DNA of 60,501 nucleotides from Puniceicoccales bacterium (GCA_031259665.1 JAIRLD010000035.1:1-60501), one strand, 5' to 3'; numbered from the stretch's first letter, positions 33,001 through 38,911 are shown. Numbers and translations are program-made. The notes: generated by a model from the letters alone, not told the origin.

Positions 33001-36000
33001 AAAATGTTTTGACCATATCCACACCATTCCCACTTTGAACAACATAGAATTCCGTTGCGCTCGTTGTATCCTTGAATTTCCCGATGAGGAACGATTGGCC
33101 ATTTAATGTGACTGATTGAACATGCGCAGTATCTGCCGACAAATCACTACTAATCTTACTCCAATCGATGACGCCATTGATTAATAAATTGTTTTGTTCG
33201 TTTGATGTTAGCTCTTGTATAGTCTTTTTCACTTCATTAAGAGGATCCAATATTGCCTCTATTTTTGCGCGTAAGCTTGTATCTGATATACCATAACTCG
33301 CGAGCAAATTACCTTTAGCAGTAGTAATACCATCTGGAACAGTCGGTTCTGGAGTCTCGGCTTCACTTGGAACAGTCGGTTCAGCTTCGGCTTCAGCCAA
33401 GGCAGTGAGAGCAGTTTTATAGGATTCTACAGCTGCCGCAAGACTATCCGATGATGGAGAAGTGCCATCTAGACAAAAGTCATTGACAATTGTATTGTAA
33501 ACCGATGTAAATTGACTCACAAACCATCGCGAACGATCATAGGCACTGTCGGCTTGTGGGATAACGTCCCCTCCTCCATCTATCCTAGAGCCAATCACTG
33601 GAACGGGAGTAATACCTGAGGTAGGTCCTTCTCCGTTTATAATAATGTTACAGATGACATCATATAATTCCCCAAAGTTTAATACCCTCGGAACACCCGG
33701 CATATCTGTAAAATATGGCCCGGGAACCCTTTGTATATCTGTGAAATATTGACAATTTTCAGGCATAAGTTCTGCTACAGAAGGATTCTCCGTCTTAACC
33801 TCACCATCTACTGCATCTTTGAGTGTACCCGTTTCCGATGTATCCGTATACTTAACGGGTGAAAGAGTACTACCATCGTAGGTAGCTCGATCGATCATAT
33901 CGAATAACTTTAGACAATCCGCTTTTGTAATTGTAAAACTTCTGCTCTCCGTACTACCCAGTTCTTCTTGATCGATAAACCCCCTTAATATCGTCCTCAG
34001 CATATCTAAGTTGGTAAAATTCGTATTCCAAGTGGAGGGTACGATCGCAGACAACAGGTTATATAAAGTTGTTTTTTTACTTTGCCGTAAAACATCAACC
34101 AACCATTGTAAAACCTCATTACCATGAGCCGCCCCTAAATCTGTCAATTTATTATTTAGATCCGTCCCGAATTGTGTGCCACTTTTGATTTTCCCCATGT
34201 AGTCGTCGCCCTCAAGCTTGTTTTCCAATGCCGTTAATTGGCTATGCATCGCCTCAAAGGCAACTATGGCATCAACAGTACTCCCTATTGTCCCATCGAA
34301 TATCTTTAAATAGTTTGCGACTTCTATGCCCTTTAAGAACCCAATGGCCTCATTGTAGGCGCTCGCAACTTGATTGAATAAATAGACATACTGATCCTTC
34401 TCGATGGAAGTCTCATTGTAAATATTAAAATCTGAAGAAAGTGGTGATATGAGTTGTAAATTATTAATCGCATTTGTTAATGCGGTTACCCCGCCTGTTG
34501 AAGTCACGCCGACTAAATCCGCTATGGCAGTATTTAAAGTATTGAAATTCGCCTCATATGCTTCAAATTTGCTCGCGGGATCGTAGCTCGCATTAGTAAA
34601 AATTTCCCTCAGACTATTTACCCCATCGGCCTCCAACTTCGATAAAATACCCTGTACGTAATGCTCATCTCCAACAGTACCAATGTCACTCAAATTGCAG
34701 TCACCTTTGAGCGGTAACAAATTAATGCCAAAATTAGCAATCAGTGAATAACTCGCCTCATCAGTTTCTAAAAATTTAATCAATTTATTTAAAATAACTT
34801 CTAGACTTGTTCTTTCTGATGCAAACGCTTTTAAGTCTTCCAATAGGCAATTATAGGGTGAATCGTCTCCGCTTCTGGCCGTATACCAAGTGGGGTACTT
34901 CTTTTGTTCTTTTTCGATGAAAAATGCAACTTCAATATGGTCTAAAAAGGTCAATAAATCATTGATCGCATTCTTAAGATTTGTCTCATTGGTGATACTC
35001 CCCGCCTGTGTTAGATTAATTTCACCATATATACTATCTATATTCCCTCTGATTGCATTCAATTCAACTTGGATATCATCAAAGACCTCATCCGCTGTAG
35101 CTAGGCCGGCACTTTTAAGGTTTGTTATTAAATTTCCCGCCGGATTTACAAGTCCCTTCAAACCGGTACTGAGTTCATTGTAGGTATCAATAAATGTGTT
35201 GACGGTATAGGCATAACCGCCACCATCATCGAAGGTCTTGGTTGCAAAAACTAAATCACCTAAACTAGTCCCAAGCGTATCACAGTGATCTGAGGTCGAC
35301 AGATCTATAAACGTCTCAAACGCGCTATTTAAAGCATAAACCGATGCGTGAACGGCAGTCATCTGCGCCTTGATGTCCGCTGCCGCATGGGTTAAAACAC
35401 TTTTGGCTAAATCTTCGACCCCCTTCGCCACATAGGTGTCGCTTTTTATCGTCGGGTAAACGTTAGCAAACAGGGTCAAAAGTGAAAAATCAATGCTGTT
35501 GGAACTAATGTATTTCGTTAACTGTGAAAATAGGGAAGTTCCATCCGTATAGGGAATGTGCTCGCAGGAAACGAGTAATCGCTTAAATTGCGATAGGAGC
35601 TCCTCTTTGTCGTATAAATCCGATGTCTTATAGGCCTCAATCGCATTTAAAATTTCCGCAACGGGGATATTGATATCCTCATTGGAATTATACTTGGTCA
35701 CGTGCTCGACGATCCCCTTGGCATATAGATAGGCTCCCGCTTCCTCGTCGTACTCCTTTTCCCCATTTAGACTGACAATGCTCGTATCGACTGTCCCTGA
35801 AGCGTATTCGCCATTGTCAGTGGTACGCATAATTTCATGGTCGACGGCCATACTGTAAATTTTATTGACCAGTAACTGGCGTTTAACAGTATCCGAACGC
35901 CAACCGGCAACCGTTTCGTCCAAAAGATAGGCATTCAGTTGCTTTTTGAATTCCTTAGCTTTTTTATACTCCAAAAACAAATCAATAGCTTCCAATTCCC

Positions 36001-38911
36001 GCTTTAATGCGATTTGTTCGCCGCGTATTCCCTCCAAAATGGCTTCCGCAAAGATATCGTCACCACCCGCTAAATCCGTATATTTTTCGAGTAAATGCAT
36101 CAGCTCGATGCTGTAGTCGCTGATATCGTACTTCTTAGAATCCCGATAACACTTGACTCCATATTTCTCGTAAACATCGATGTAGTCTGCTAAAAGCGCA
36201 GAAATATTGAGAGCCGATCGATCCGCCTTGAAAAATGAAGAAAATAAATCATATTGATTATTCAATTTAGGGTGACGATGGGACGTATTATCCTCAAACA
36301 GGTAGACTTCCCCACGGCACGGAAAAGATTGTATCGTGTCATAATATTGACCATAATTCGTACGCAATTCCTCAATTTTCTCCATCAAAAGCGTACTCAC
36401 ACTCTTGCTACTTTTAGCTTTCTCCGTTCCAAACCACCCTCCCAGTAATTTTGTGAATTTCACAAAATCATTATAAATAATAGGCTCGTAGTGGTCCTTC
36501 AAAATCTTGGCGTAGGTGTATTCCAAAAACTTTTCCGCTTCGTTACTGCTAGCCGAAACTTGAACGCCATTAATCGTTGCAATTTTTTGTCCGAAAATCA
36601 GAGACTGTAAATCCCGTAGTTGCGCTTCAACCTTATCCTTCATCGCCAATACCAGTGTCTCTTCGGAAATCTGCTTCTTAATGGCAACCACTAGGGGCGA
36701 TTGATCTTCCCGATAATTTTCGTCTAATTTTAATATTTTTTGTATAATTACGGTAGCATGCTGCCGCATGGTAGTATCTTTAATAAAAACGTATTTTCCC
36801 TCCAATTCCTTTCGGGTTACTTCGTCGGCTCCACCGGATAAAAATAAATTCAATCCATCATTGATCCAATCCTTGATCGGTAAATTCGTAAGGGATCCAT
36901 TGATCAACGAAGACAGTAGATCGCCACTACTGCTGCTATTGTCCTTACCTAGAACCGTTGCGTCTAAAACGCGATTGACGATGTAAGATTCCAAATCGGG
37001 AAGGAAATTCCCCGATAATGCATAGCGTAACTTTTCCCGTTCTCCCTGGGCAGCATTATTGACCATCGGGAAAATCGCTTTAATTTCATCGCGAACCTTT
37101 GAAGTCTTCAATTCGCTAACGAGTGTTGTATGTACCGCTTGTTTAATCGATTCCCGTACGCGCTGATCAACATACCGCTTAATGGCAAATGCATCTCCAT
37201 TTAAATAATTGGTTACATTTTCAAATGTACTATTGCTTTCTGCTAGGGGTTTATAATCCGTTATCAACCCATCCACCGTTAACTCTGCAGGTAAATGATT
37301 TTCATTTTTCAATAGAATTAATTGACTTTTGACGTATTTTAACGCTTTTCGCAAGGTTTGGAATTGGTCTCCTGTCAACGGTTCGCCTATATCCGTAAAT
37401 TTTATACCACCACTAATCTGATCATAGGATTCCTTACTGAGATAATGATCGATCTGGCTAATTTGGCATCGCAATTTATATTTGCGCGCCTCCTTAAGGA
37501 CGAGATCGCCCACCAGAGAGAGAAATAATTCGCGAATTTCATTCCGCATGCTATCCAGAGTATTATCTTTATCCGTTGCCTCAAAATAACCTTTGCTAAC
37601 AAAATCATCGAAAACTTGACCGGCTAAGTTTCTAACATTATTACTTCCCGAATAGGTTACGGATACCCCATCGTTATTACCATTGAGATAAGCTTCTATT
37701 TTTTCTGAAATTTTTTCCTTAATTCTATTATCTATTTCTTCATTCGTCTCACCATCCAATATGTCCGCATGACTCTGGAGAGATTTTAATGCCGCTGATA
37801 CCCCAACCATGAGTAAATCGCGGCATAATGCATCGGCAACGGTCTCACTATCAGTTCCGTTAACTTTTTTTACGAAAAAGGTCCCCAGCAATTTGCGAAG
37901 ATTATAGGCAATGGTCTGATCCGCCAAATCGATCGCACTAATTTTATCCTTATAGAGTAAAGTGGACGTTTTTTCCGCGATGAGATCCCTAAGATAATAT
38001 AAGGGCACCGATTGAATACCATCCCGTTTTTCCACATCCGTAGCGTCATCTTCCAAACTAATTTTGTCATCATTGACATAGATGAATTGCGTACTGAGAT
38101 GGTTCTTCACCATGTAGTAATTCACATAGGCGACGATTTCTGCCCAACTCAATGGATTACTACCGCCCGAGGTAGGTAAATCGGGAGCAAAAACGATTTC
38201 TCTTAAAAAATCTTCGGTCGTACTTTTCCAAACGCTATCTTGCTTCTGAATCTCGGGATTGGTTAGTCGCTCACGCAACGAAGTATTCACATTGAGAAAC
38301 TGTGTATCGTCCAATTGGTAGCCCGTATTGCTGAAAAAAGTATCGTGGGAAAGAAAGGTAAGCCATTCGACATTCGCCTTCGATAATCCTCTTTCATCCG
38401 TCGCCGGATTATCCCATGTATAATTCACTGGTTTCGGTATATCCGGTTTTTTCGTTTTAAACTCCAATGCACTGTACCCCGGTCCATCCGCTGCGGTCAA
38501 TGTTTCGTCGACGGGATGAAGTACTAAGGTAGGTAATGCACCTATATTCTTCGTATAATCCCGATTGATAGCACTTTCTCGTGGTCTCGGTAGCCCTTCG
38601 ATAACGGGCTCCGTAATATTCGGAAATAGGTCATTCACAACACCCTTTGTCATATCCGGTGGATAGAATATTGGTGGTTCCGAAATCCCCATACTAATGG
38701 CCGAAGGGACCGATCCCGGATAGTCGATATGGTCCGGTTTTGGCATCGGCACATTCGCACCCTCAGCGATATTCATTTCGACTTCATAGAACGAGAACGT
38801 CTTGTCCGGATTGAAGGGATTATTGCGAGGATCTGTCGGATCCAATAAATCAGGAGCCATTTTCCCCAGTGTCCCATCCGCGTAGTCTTTAGGATCAACT
38901 CTTATTCCCAT
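12074..38911 (-). CDS. Giant 8,945-residue T3SS-locus protein, possible tip/filament or effector
   Basis: One uninterrupted frame of 26.8 kb; the product is about 1 MDa. The ATG at 38911 has an excellent AGGAGG site. I do not recognise it as a known family. Layout: Pro-rich N-terminus (1-170); a long mostly helical region with scattered YP-x-WR-x-D motifs; a Tyr/Gly-rich beta-type repeat region (about 3855-5280, nt 27350-23070) with recurring G-x-[DN]-G-x-Y-Y and a 215-aa tandem duplication; a Gly/Trp/Cys-rich island (about 5973-6120); more helical repeats; a hydrophobic segment (about 8549-8609); and a helical C-terminus ending KQLTGNIR. No Sec signal. It lies between sctV and the SycD-like gene, where lcrV sits in Yersinia. 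The C-terminal helix is reminiscent of EspA/SseB-type filament or tip proteins (inference). Secretion by the T3SS is likely but unproven; a giant effector or adhesin is the alternative. Confidence 0.9.
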   Translation of the reverse strand: MGIRVDPKDYADGTLGKMAPDLLDPTDPRNNPFNPDKTFSFYEVEMNIAEGANVPMPKPDHIDYPGSVPSAISMGISEPPIFYPPDMTKGVVNDLFPNITEPVIEGLPRPRESAINRDYTKNIGALPTLVLHPVDETLTAADGPGYSALEFKTKKPDIPKPVNYTWDNPATDERGLSKANVEWLTFLSHDTFFSNTGYQLDDTQFLNVNTSLRERLTNPEIQKQDSVWKSTTEDFLREIVFAPDLPTSGGSNPLSWAEIVAYVNYYMVKNHLSTQFIYVNDDKISLEDDATDVEKRDGIQSVPLYYLRDLIAEKTSTLLYKDKISAIDLADQTIAYNLRKLLGTFFVKKVNGTDSETVADALCRDLLMVGVSAALKSLQSHADILDGETNEEIDNRIKEKISEKIEAYLNGNNDGVSVTYSGSNNVRNLAGQVFDDFVSKGYFEATDKDNTLDSMRNEIRELFLSLVGDLVLKEARKYKLRCQISQIDHYLSKESYDQISGGIKFTDIGEPLTGDQFQTLRKALKYVKSQLILLKNENHLPAELTVDGLITDYKPLAESNSTFENVTNYLNGDAFAIKRYVDQRVRESIKQAVHTTLVSELKTSKVRDEIKAIFPMVNNAAQGEREKLRYALSGNFLPDLESYIVNRVLDATVLGKDNSSSSGDLLSSLINGSLTNLPIKDWINDGLNLFLSGGADEVTRKELEGKYVFIKDTTMRQHATVIIQKILKLDENYREDQSPLVVAIKKQISEETLVLAMKDKVEAQLRDLQSLIFGQKIATINGVQVSASSNEAEKFLEYTYAKILKDHYEPIIYNDFVKFTKLLGGWFGTEKAKSSKSVSTLLMEKIEELRTNYGQYYDTIQSFPCRGEVYLFEDNTSHRHPKLNNQYDLFSSFFKADRSALNISALLADYIDVYEKYGVKCYRDSKKYDISDYSIELMHLLEKYTDLAGGDDIFAEAILEGIRGEQIALKRELEAIDLFLEYKKAKEFKKQLNAYLLDETVAGWRSDTVKRQLLVNKIYSMAVDHEIMRTTDNGEYASGTVDTSIVSLNGEKEYDEEAGAYLYAKGIVEHVTKYNSNEDINIPVAEILNAIEAYKTSDLYDKEELLSQFKRLLVSCEHIPYTDGTSLFSQLTKYISSNSIDFSLLTLFANVYPTIKSDTYVAKGVEDLAKSVLTHAAADIKAQMTAVHASVYALNSAFETFIDLSTSDHCDTLGTSLGDLVFATKTFDDGGGYAYTVNTFIDTYNELSTGLKGLVNPAGNLITNLKSAGLATADEVFDDIQVELNAIRGNIDSIYGEINLTQAGSITNETNLKNAINDLLTFLDHIEVAFFIEKEQKKYPTWYTARSGDDSPYNCLLEDLKAFASERTSLEVILNKLIKFLETDEASYSLIANFGINLLPLKGDCNLSDIGTVGDEHYVQGILSKLEADGVNSLREIFTNASYDPASKFEAYEANFNTLNTAIADLVGVTSTGGVTALTNAINNLQLISPLSSDFNIYNETSIEKDQYVYLFNQVASAYNEAIGFLKGIEVANYLKIFDGTIGSTVDAIVAFEAMHSQLTALENKLEGDDYMGKIKSGTQFGTDLNNKLTDLGAAHGNEVLQWLVDVLRQSKKTTLYNLLSAIVPSTWNTNFTNLDMLRTILRGFIDQEELGSTESRSFTITKADCLKLFDMIDRATYDGSTLSPVKYTDTSETGTLKDAVDGEVKTENPSVAELMPENCQYFTDIQRVPGPYFTDMPGVPRVLNFGELYDVICNIIINGEGPTSGITPVPVIGSRIDGGGDVIPQADSAYDRSRWFVSQFTSVYNTIVNDFCLDGTSPSSDSLAAAVESYKTALTALAEAEAEPTVPSEAETPEPTVPDGITTAKGNLLASYGISDTSLRAKIEAILDPLNEVKKTIQELTSNEQNNLLINGVIDWSKISSDLSADTAHVQSVTLNGQSFLIGKFKDTTSATEFYVVQSGNGVDMVKTFLTSSDVEKLQSLITAEIELYQSFNNQMVVNIVDRLGDYSENDYVAIDFLKAYIIDVTGSIFTDELNAQVTALVNKPDLSLLEMYQGVYAYGTKSKIEDASEIFQGLLDTENFWQLAESYVFADVNDETEVTAKIVGELAYSDTEATKENYIKSLKANIYNTLTKTDIGDDAAVPKLDTILADLRTAIEASADRSVTPDQLEPLNDFFGDLLGKIENATFRETDQNVTLEADDTDLPNDITIIVTETDQEELEVYINQILANFRYQVVNGLKDAFKDANDQCTQAQLEAFKALLCAIAATPDSTSIYLFSGDNSTNPYVFYDANETEDTKPGKKDLLIELLTDVITSLETKNSAIIGTQPPAHPASTYFLQRTGFNYDTWDNTEENSITNTITLFTDAFGNVTYDTNGSITSYGNNLTNWTAFWGQTDSSGALADRIKTVYEGLGSADDKKAFQYLFLKALDGITDKNNFSSSSVAQLKEILEAFDKHCLEIDTAGSDDIEIVGFLQQTDNEGIESDTSLKRALTAETETTISPEAYYTWDDAEITAINEEVVKYPESETIDPSVEIEDVTTLLVTYDEKYVDTYWQCILDTYTYNLFAKNDTEISTEDFNGALSILVESLQTNGYLTPELNGYSEQQALFEALQTQYEAICSAIDSPTWTMSETVLSLDRLKDELEVDEEWIDVLTAANKIDGTGHTLSDDEKSAIETKVKNMMVQQALPMKEKARYDIVNALVAPYEFDGDQVTLTLETIKNALSDEKITEANTDTDKIFDSTTHDIFNLLEVFDGTVKIGNSGTDSLPDILSFVSTAIEDYSEKLTAIFNAKAQTELDTALSGLQNCNLATAKTKVTDALNGNKNTANVLQKTIIEERLQNAEAILDNLDLLKEHIALCTDANYTAYQSRVGAGSAMSENEWNETIAGTLAAIRAEPSLNLAKLKEFSTQLDNCLGQGIRNDDNDDLLDPEVVEIIRDILSCSATIEKLLLVNTLQEKLGNANGREIIQKFLYGEEPIPGSEELPYSGISVFKNDAATLTLDKVLTLLEQAGGMGISSAALLGDSIQKLFDLVDTNHIGTSLGGIFTEVSQEVEYIYNLSQISDSLLGIGSEPNELLNALKSFSDEMFAASPELVDTAIVDLQAIEDLTVTDINKNNENHSMSILVEAYNDMMGFFQSTLIKSGALTGAIQTAIDNFVAAYDADNPNAHATQKNALQTSLASAEGLLTILKNVFNSENSTGSAYREVFLMIHAQLRLKIDAKIQTLKNNYSCVQKPEPGQSIQPNTPYYISVLPITWSSDQIKAHNDYMDHLIENLYRFEALTYLGIFPKLSGSGTATREEIELLCSIFGHWEDLETSDDELCEKYLPADEVNALKTLLHKAYIAQSDTSGETLDAIFQSLYPGNSIGGVGLSSIKMGIDVNVKQDKFETFSKIFDNYKEEVEQCVHSLYDGFQEYIADGTIPQITSISQISLDKLLHDLNASDVPLLIIQKMGDLADTINTNIAALNSSIILFVGEPTQANLDAINNAFGAIITTINNSALTAGLLEEDATKLRACFTEIQTAFEKARPQYYLLLLEKMYPHLGENEVERIGLQTQYATTFPTPTGQIDAGSVEEIVKNINEYIENLFSNFGSDETLQKYYAANTVSTFGNALLKNVNTLQSNVNSSANANFQQLTDLRSNFKELNRLLWNVLKPPTNTTTQEAIAVLTTLTTVAKDISAIGNNAEEAKNEYNKLVDCYNTIQGKLTETGADSLAETLQKLSNGDYADEANYENTGIYKAIKNIIDAINQKITSDKTIANIFRAFNTACFMIFLQKKYPEWNSSETELNSARTKYNTIFDVATKTYETYYTCGDDANIQTLSEKIKPYQGDIKIIDSHPHYFESDNQIMQGHSVNDTGWLYREPAERGGYIQYDVQQNKQYVYSNGQYFKLAEQEVAFVQLSPEQHVRILAPNIIYEQISQAEQIEGNENSNQTYVLTTDTITQPVSNSYKSYFVLGEDGTYYDIVRYHLKRKVYDKDVIRYIDLNSNDTFCYRATLKEYAEVAAKDLPDLQGPLANDRDYFIIGDEGQYYKVDDVYTKYYYKEAELTGNESDEEKKTVEGTYYKIVGEAVEGSNKKYILESGEQITCSSATPANLFYRSTQNEKKFFGTKLYQKGTGEKYVTRDDPYLVVPVTYERYVLANNNPEGFTAENKEVYIYSDILKQYVLVGNSDEYYFTGTGDKEYRIEFPDRRYIKRTVDSKDEYLYVPHPESKYKKEEGVTPIEGDCIYTNGKYLPIKKSGTTNVAQGFKLKTGSGITPANDYVQASDGGYYKLNDVKIKTTNGEEFGYTNSFKRAPQTGLNGSFVCGTNGTYYQISGTGATHKLYADYQLSTDTDTCYVLQSSTLATVENPVKLYAQRNTSYYEIQTVGAGASILADNIPLQVGDRYITISGSNEKIARTEREYVKLSASDTYESIKNESGNLKIKKEINDTTSGIVGFYGMIVANSSKVLIAKVEDTGLYKTGTATDLAVTSWQPYVLEEVTYSNLFINDTTNKQLIRASENTDTGTSFVTPFKSTNGSYAHGEDGIYHDVSGTSAKKLYADYNLVSGSGNWFVLQESTLVQVIKEEVYAQYSGQYYKIKTVGSSDSISAGGKLLFPGNRYIAISENSNIQIKDGEKEYVKLSSGNTYVPTKDASGKVMVKKEATVAGGIAGLDGIFVVGSNNAVVTEVKDKNLYTAKVMNVEGEDGLLYGLNDVNVSGETGSGLALDKQGLSNIFMKNGTEFVRVSKPTEQYTVSLNASGNFVKIGDKYYDRRRGDITLKVNYKNEAGQVCYRALNDNNSNIPFYLNTSNNVLVKPAEGGSVSGSGLFNQYTIEKNDSPVYTELQGQLSKAVKAGGQYYNLQDFQLVVKKNGKLTRFDGALTELQSSNGAYMAPYLVPVGEDLSTYDATKAIKVDGYSTENGKFSVYNVTINTTAQTYATSATENCYLKGTDNKLYSTTNLKISIDGSYSDFLGFAYLKKASTTLTSLAADNIFKNYEFAYRQSVTNEVKEGYFLKGDDGQYYATQTETTSQLCVGPAATTKITGVYAFKTGTGTGAVVIPNPTKFIYVDESNLGDRIKIGEEYVRKSDLYIGTDPKAKIQSFCVDAYGKSVTIDNLVSLYQVDANGSILCYQIDTKTGKPEAYFGQEKKITIDGTAGCYTPDEAGAIVRAETTGYYKWNAVKSDPNFIKLRDVYYIKRDPNEEAYFVSSLAVDTLYVYGTKYDFVELAKQNGSVVGDGLFYKYEGDFSTARDDLYCDSKVIQLRGSDGKLYNKDALYQKGTQLRYIPVKDLAMVTEDDDEALTRDVYVKSFGQTLEHVETLIDNIDNSDSRTLYGALGGKIKEHLEAINGNLDIYSKAVAVYDQKDELGVVALREHPEYRSDGGGALAEVFDEYTKRILISSNEEWLKYYRGLRDEVEAYKVSSEEQNIFLQRIALINTVLHNHFGDIISHEEFFGGDLSLAVGKLVQEVKGTKNKKNDQSGADYDKEIYETCYTLFEEMVVGLETLRLSWDLEDQAKEEEAKKAQGVDSVSVISPQMDTLKEKLGEMVKKLKEITADKIKVIEGQVEVYGKIALLEYAYNNYGKIGNEIIFKEDNVQFIRTQEKITVQFVKLSTGEHALRLCDFVRSSGDSPLISHEFLFRYNNVKGEIEKCVLDLASTLGSYTSHQWTPKSGGPITKPLSYLFTVKNSDGTGSGIECKWGKARSETDAPEWGVDGVLFKDVQRHNALQNLFRYKADGAETSTEGYIYKLAKEKLPKNDLMMNYVEQVTKNMEVPIYMARDRLCFFENSNYKTPAMIEMIQEKTQKLAEKPVSPFDPLRNTTVEFLDKTGLNASQLHAAETMTNVTEPVVLNLAPYSQDSNPSGWPQSGGKDSNQVQAGSLVSFLRDILMKPTDSVSVSNTAYLKAYTNVVTATDFSLANAEADVIVPFKDEINDAFNYTNNKVNAGRYCITDTFVNNFTNKPKSYLTNGQVTHWNSERDMLINGGVNQFDPGYPNVHDGNYVQWSVRVVSGDQGTCTKNAWDAFKRGISFDGVHIGNYNGGQLDSRQWSFRGDTGGVFLYTPSSSNGGSGNYNPVSWLNNCTEYGDSSNKKKYISGGSGKWTGTGCDMAEGIVHIGATMSAWAGVANNRFDKFRAGYRAIKTAYNKTDTGFSAARTTINNIINKIRAGQWNDVSESNRGALYLINRFDLTTLEKVVIPTQFDIGAKDAQNQPILENADQGAWNGTNYTTLYNQRVTDLEQVIKVINYFKTNIIPKINELNTAITTFNATTGEGILDAATNVETKVTALETVIDIVLGEGENYLGDYRNNNDYPVTENLYTLLNSFKSNVVSVRISVAAQKGDIDKLYRASKSLFFALNNLEAQYKDWRSDPIEHQSMLAAIGELKKDTTNYSAAIQSSTITPIYNYVDQYWVHESLYSEWRNYNKDDSINKYNASALVTAGKTITERVKELQAAYSGWTKSKIIQHELLKQCYKILKNADLPGANAEEEKANLMNFKNSIRSSNSDKFDPTTAAQNFFCDLFIKIYEYPVKERNSVPPRCNSILSAASDDFEPLAIRTIRQGDTTTSHVAVFTPVDNTIAFEEPAQGTIPKSHWESAKIVLDNLDVTGEDSLTDYLDKQASELAKRTNRIGKNGFYKIKLLLDEIAAKIEIYRLLQGSANQNIALALTEWYNAIVDYAAQYIKISLQEHINDHLWDATDAKIPYEEIGNATDAAGIATLNSNWKITSVTSIEGTMLKHIQLNSAFNIQYLYSANNQSGLTTINTLKSSFLDADNKIKNTFMNVTSTLEEIKTFQGCLTNLLQQYNNLTEEQKKGYNSNTIEAYIQRLEESISNNLCAYDVSTDITTLKITELPEMTEKLLVKCLKQLDNLKKRFESLKITREVNTFYDWFVNIEKLYYDWRINSVSREKLLKQLDLFKNIKFEFELPKAIANDQALTVDNVEIKSYPNMMAMMTQITEAVTNINDIVKGTVGVDINQTKRAAANTALTNDTNGAMAKLEAAKTSGEFRSIDDYFTCKGIIDGLESVLDDIPTTGELTVDKATALKIKMASSEEITQMASNSSYFLSMIIDHIGEIKDHIKLFDITMPTNNDKKEYEKIADRYGFTGDCDHDQVAVIRLMDKIRVTIEDEFRAANNNRGSELLAAKISGRAISFSVGDIKGSDDRMKKYHQCWYDFERYASYLVTNFVHQNGDKKMANGTNAGIALTNCGYATTDFGNIAKGTESGGRLLTYYTVPGSGNNSVANRKARLNTACSNFTAIDYGTEFIDFKLDCLKIYKELFLGESVFQNIRGYMAPRGAYLAVCDYVNYLFEKYPGWRNDTDVNTNLRKALTDLKGANLYQQMNLSYEISSDIRKTVSSTGNIGSTYCSYIGATVNRASSNLSDYISILSNDIYGYDLFEDAEAIYNSRLSTINDALETVLGNGNYDYTALFDTKSDTLLSGGAIITDDDQMIQLIKQLESVVTGWNRQDEGSTKKIFNELNKDGVYFLQSDNSYVYNGTAAAVPKTAYPRDGTVKTIAGETTTYEICKDGSVVSTETKKTADTVRNRIITNELLSVIDSLKNVYLNGAAIKKVGEVYYRLQMAEYVYAMAGKEASDVGWCALNGTKFLKNNGYYTFKMGDVNFICGIQNGEIKIVQITSAEKSDLANREMTWFEKKKNLQGVFYKYTDSSQADPVLTAEEFSITADGKTYYSSGGGFFDSNGTEVGYDGEGFLLDEEGARIVKTVTNSSGSSSYVAYRVDGISSDLLGVDYNPTTKTEIESSSGTLERYGMRFGSHRGMFAANAQYLLDEDAHALFVEEFNTIGTNFGIEYASWKKDISNELFSNSSKSFSAKIAQFAAMFSSLSDILGRHDVKRYNDKLAYSDEELMLKMINTVIKNFDKADNDFKNFANIATRGKEYYTILNKIAIAKSSGNIEAANQYIAELAPKKRDYENAKTNAAKEKGSFPAYVKSLSKSLSEAASQMKYLLSIQRSPSVRAQLITSYTYSVKRCEVAENILSASIGIDSVGEEVENFVANSGLQKDFANIATLIQNGNSKYSERPVLSLAEIWGVEKDAKMCEYGGWRGDSRDALLYQSVLNEFTKRTYFQKSEELPLIGSDGVKTYITQMGTTLETYIEELKKYEIYSGIFQDVYVLDVIKDGRKCKIAGIGFNEIIKEHANWFIDSSRKVDFQAALKDLSTDLDLIINSYDSKGELKGQMDAVLLQKIKNFREYLGSRDDIDKKTYIGRVKDFIPYNENKKSEAQYKYKLQSMELNAVIAKYNAKKLDFEEYKKQIDELKQTGPLDDYIAKLRGFLSYSQQLDLYQKSLLQMVPIRYANYRGGWHKLADLSDTQLKETNGSTYCRMIYGYKKNGEVCFIEDYDPNDSITEPVYVEMNSIWHGDYSHYGVMFRLMAILYEKFTTQKNMLEELLKEIQANNEKISEANKYLAKINKVQAQAARQGENARAVIPADVILFFKKNNIPMASEFFSNDADIATYENSNFNKRMTFLEEKNKGVSNVLTYLSQGKLKSGDAASSNMMLADLTNSDLLELGSLKEICDQTDCVNDNYKKVSDRVKKADPVAGLVAALTILAVVALAAVALVAIFVPGLGALAIAGLIALAAGGVASLVMAGIAGADHGNPVAFHATDQVMGGDQDKLLYAYWSNRNKIKADNPTAQIRSTLNHYTQALIARMDGDCLPHPCSLEGISTNKLHPNDSAFNGFQLDDWAPASMGWGATGHYKYLANKIGDAAGLSSNDFTSGSNQWMIESFDMLAHQKFYGSDKGVGKENYTSPDYDYNALILIYKLEALADTYGDPVAQIAVNYLTGGLKVAETIDALNGLSDPTIGDAVLGQALTSEDVKMIKTYIDGKNLFTEDEDIPDYEKKTLTQCWTEKDDIKAVLNKLYGDGSKGLNADEVSLWSENMRMHIDKITTNGQTLSTKMQRMMQRCNETTSLATQMLKSIGDLWKQLTGNIR
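24860..26020 (-). repeat. Tandem 215-aa duplication inside the giant gene
   Basis: Two adjacent, diverged copies with a period of about 650 bases. Copy 1 is about 26020-25510 and contains GTNGTYYQISGTG, KLYADYQLS, GDRYITIS and REYVKLSASDTY. Copy 2 is about 25370-24870 and contains GEDGIYHDVSGTS, KLYADYNLV, GNRYIAIS and KEYVKLSSGNTY. Order and spacing of motifs are the same in both, so this is an internal duplication rather than chance low complexity. Confidence 0.8.

Noticed and set aside
12090..38500. Many plus-strand and alternative-frame ORFs of 60-150 codons inside the giant gene
   Set aside because: They are antisense or out-of-frame to a single 8,945-codon frame with coherent repeats, and have no ribosome sites or recognisable products.
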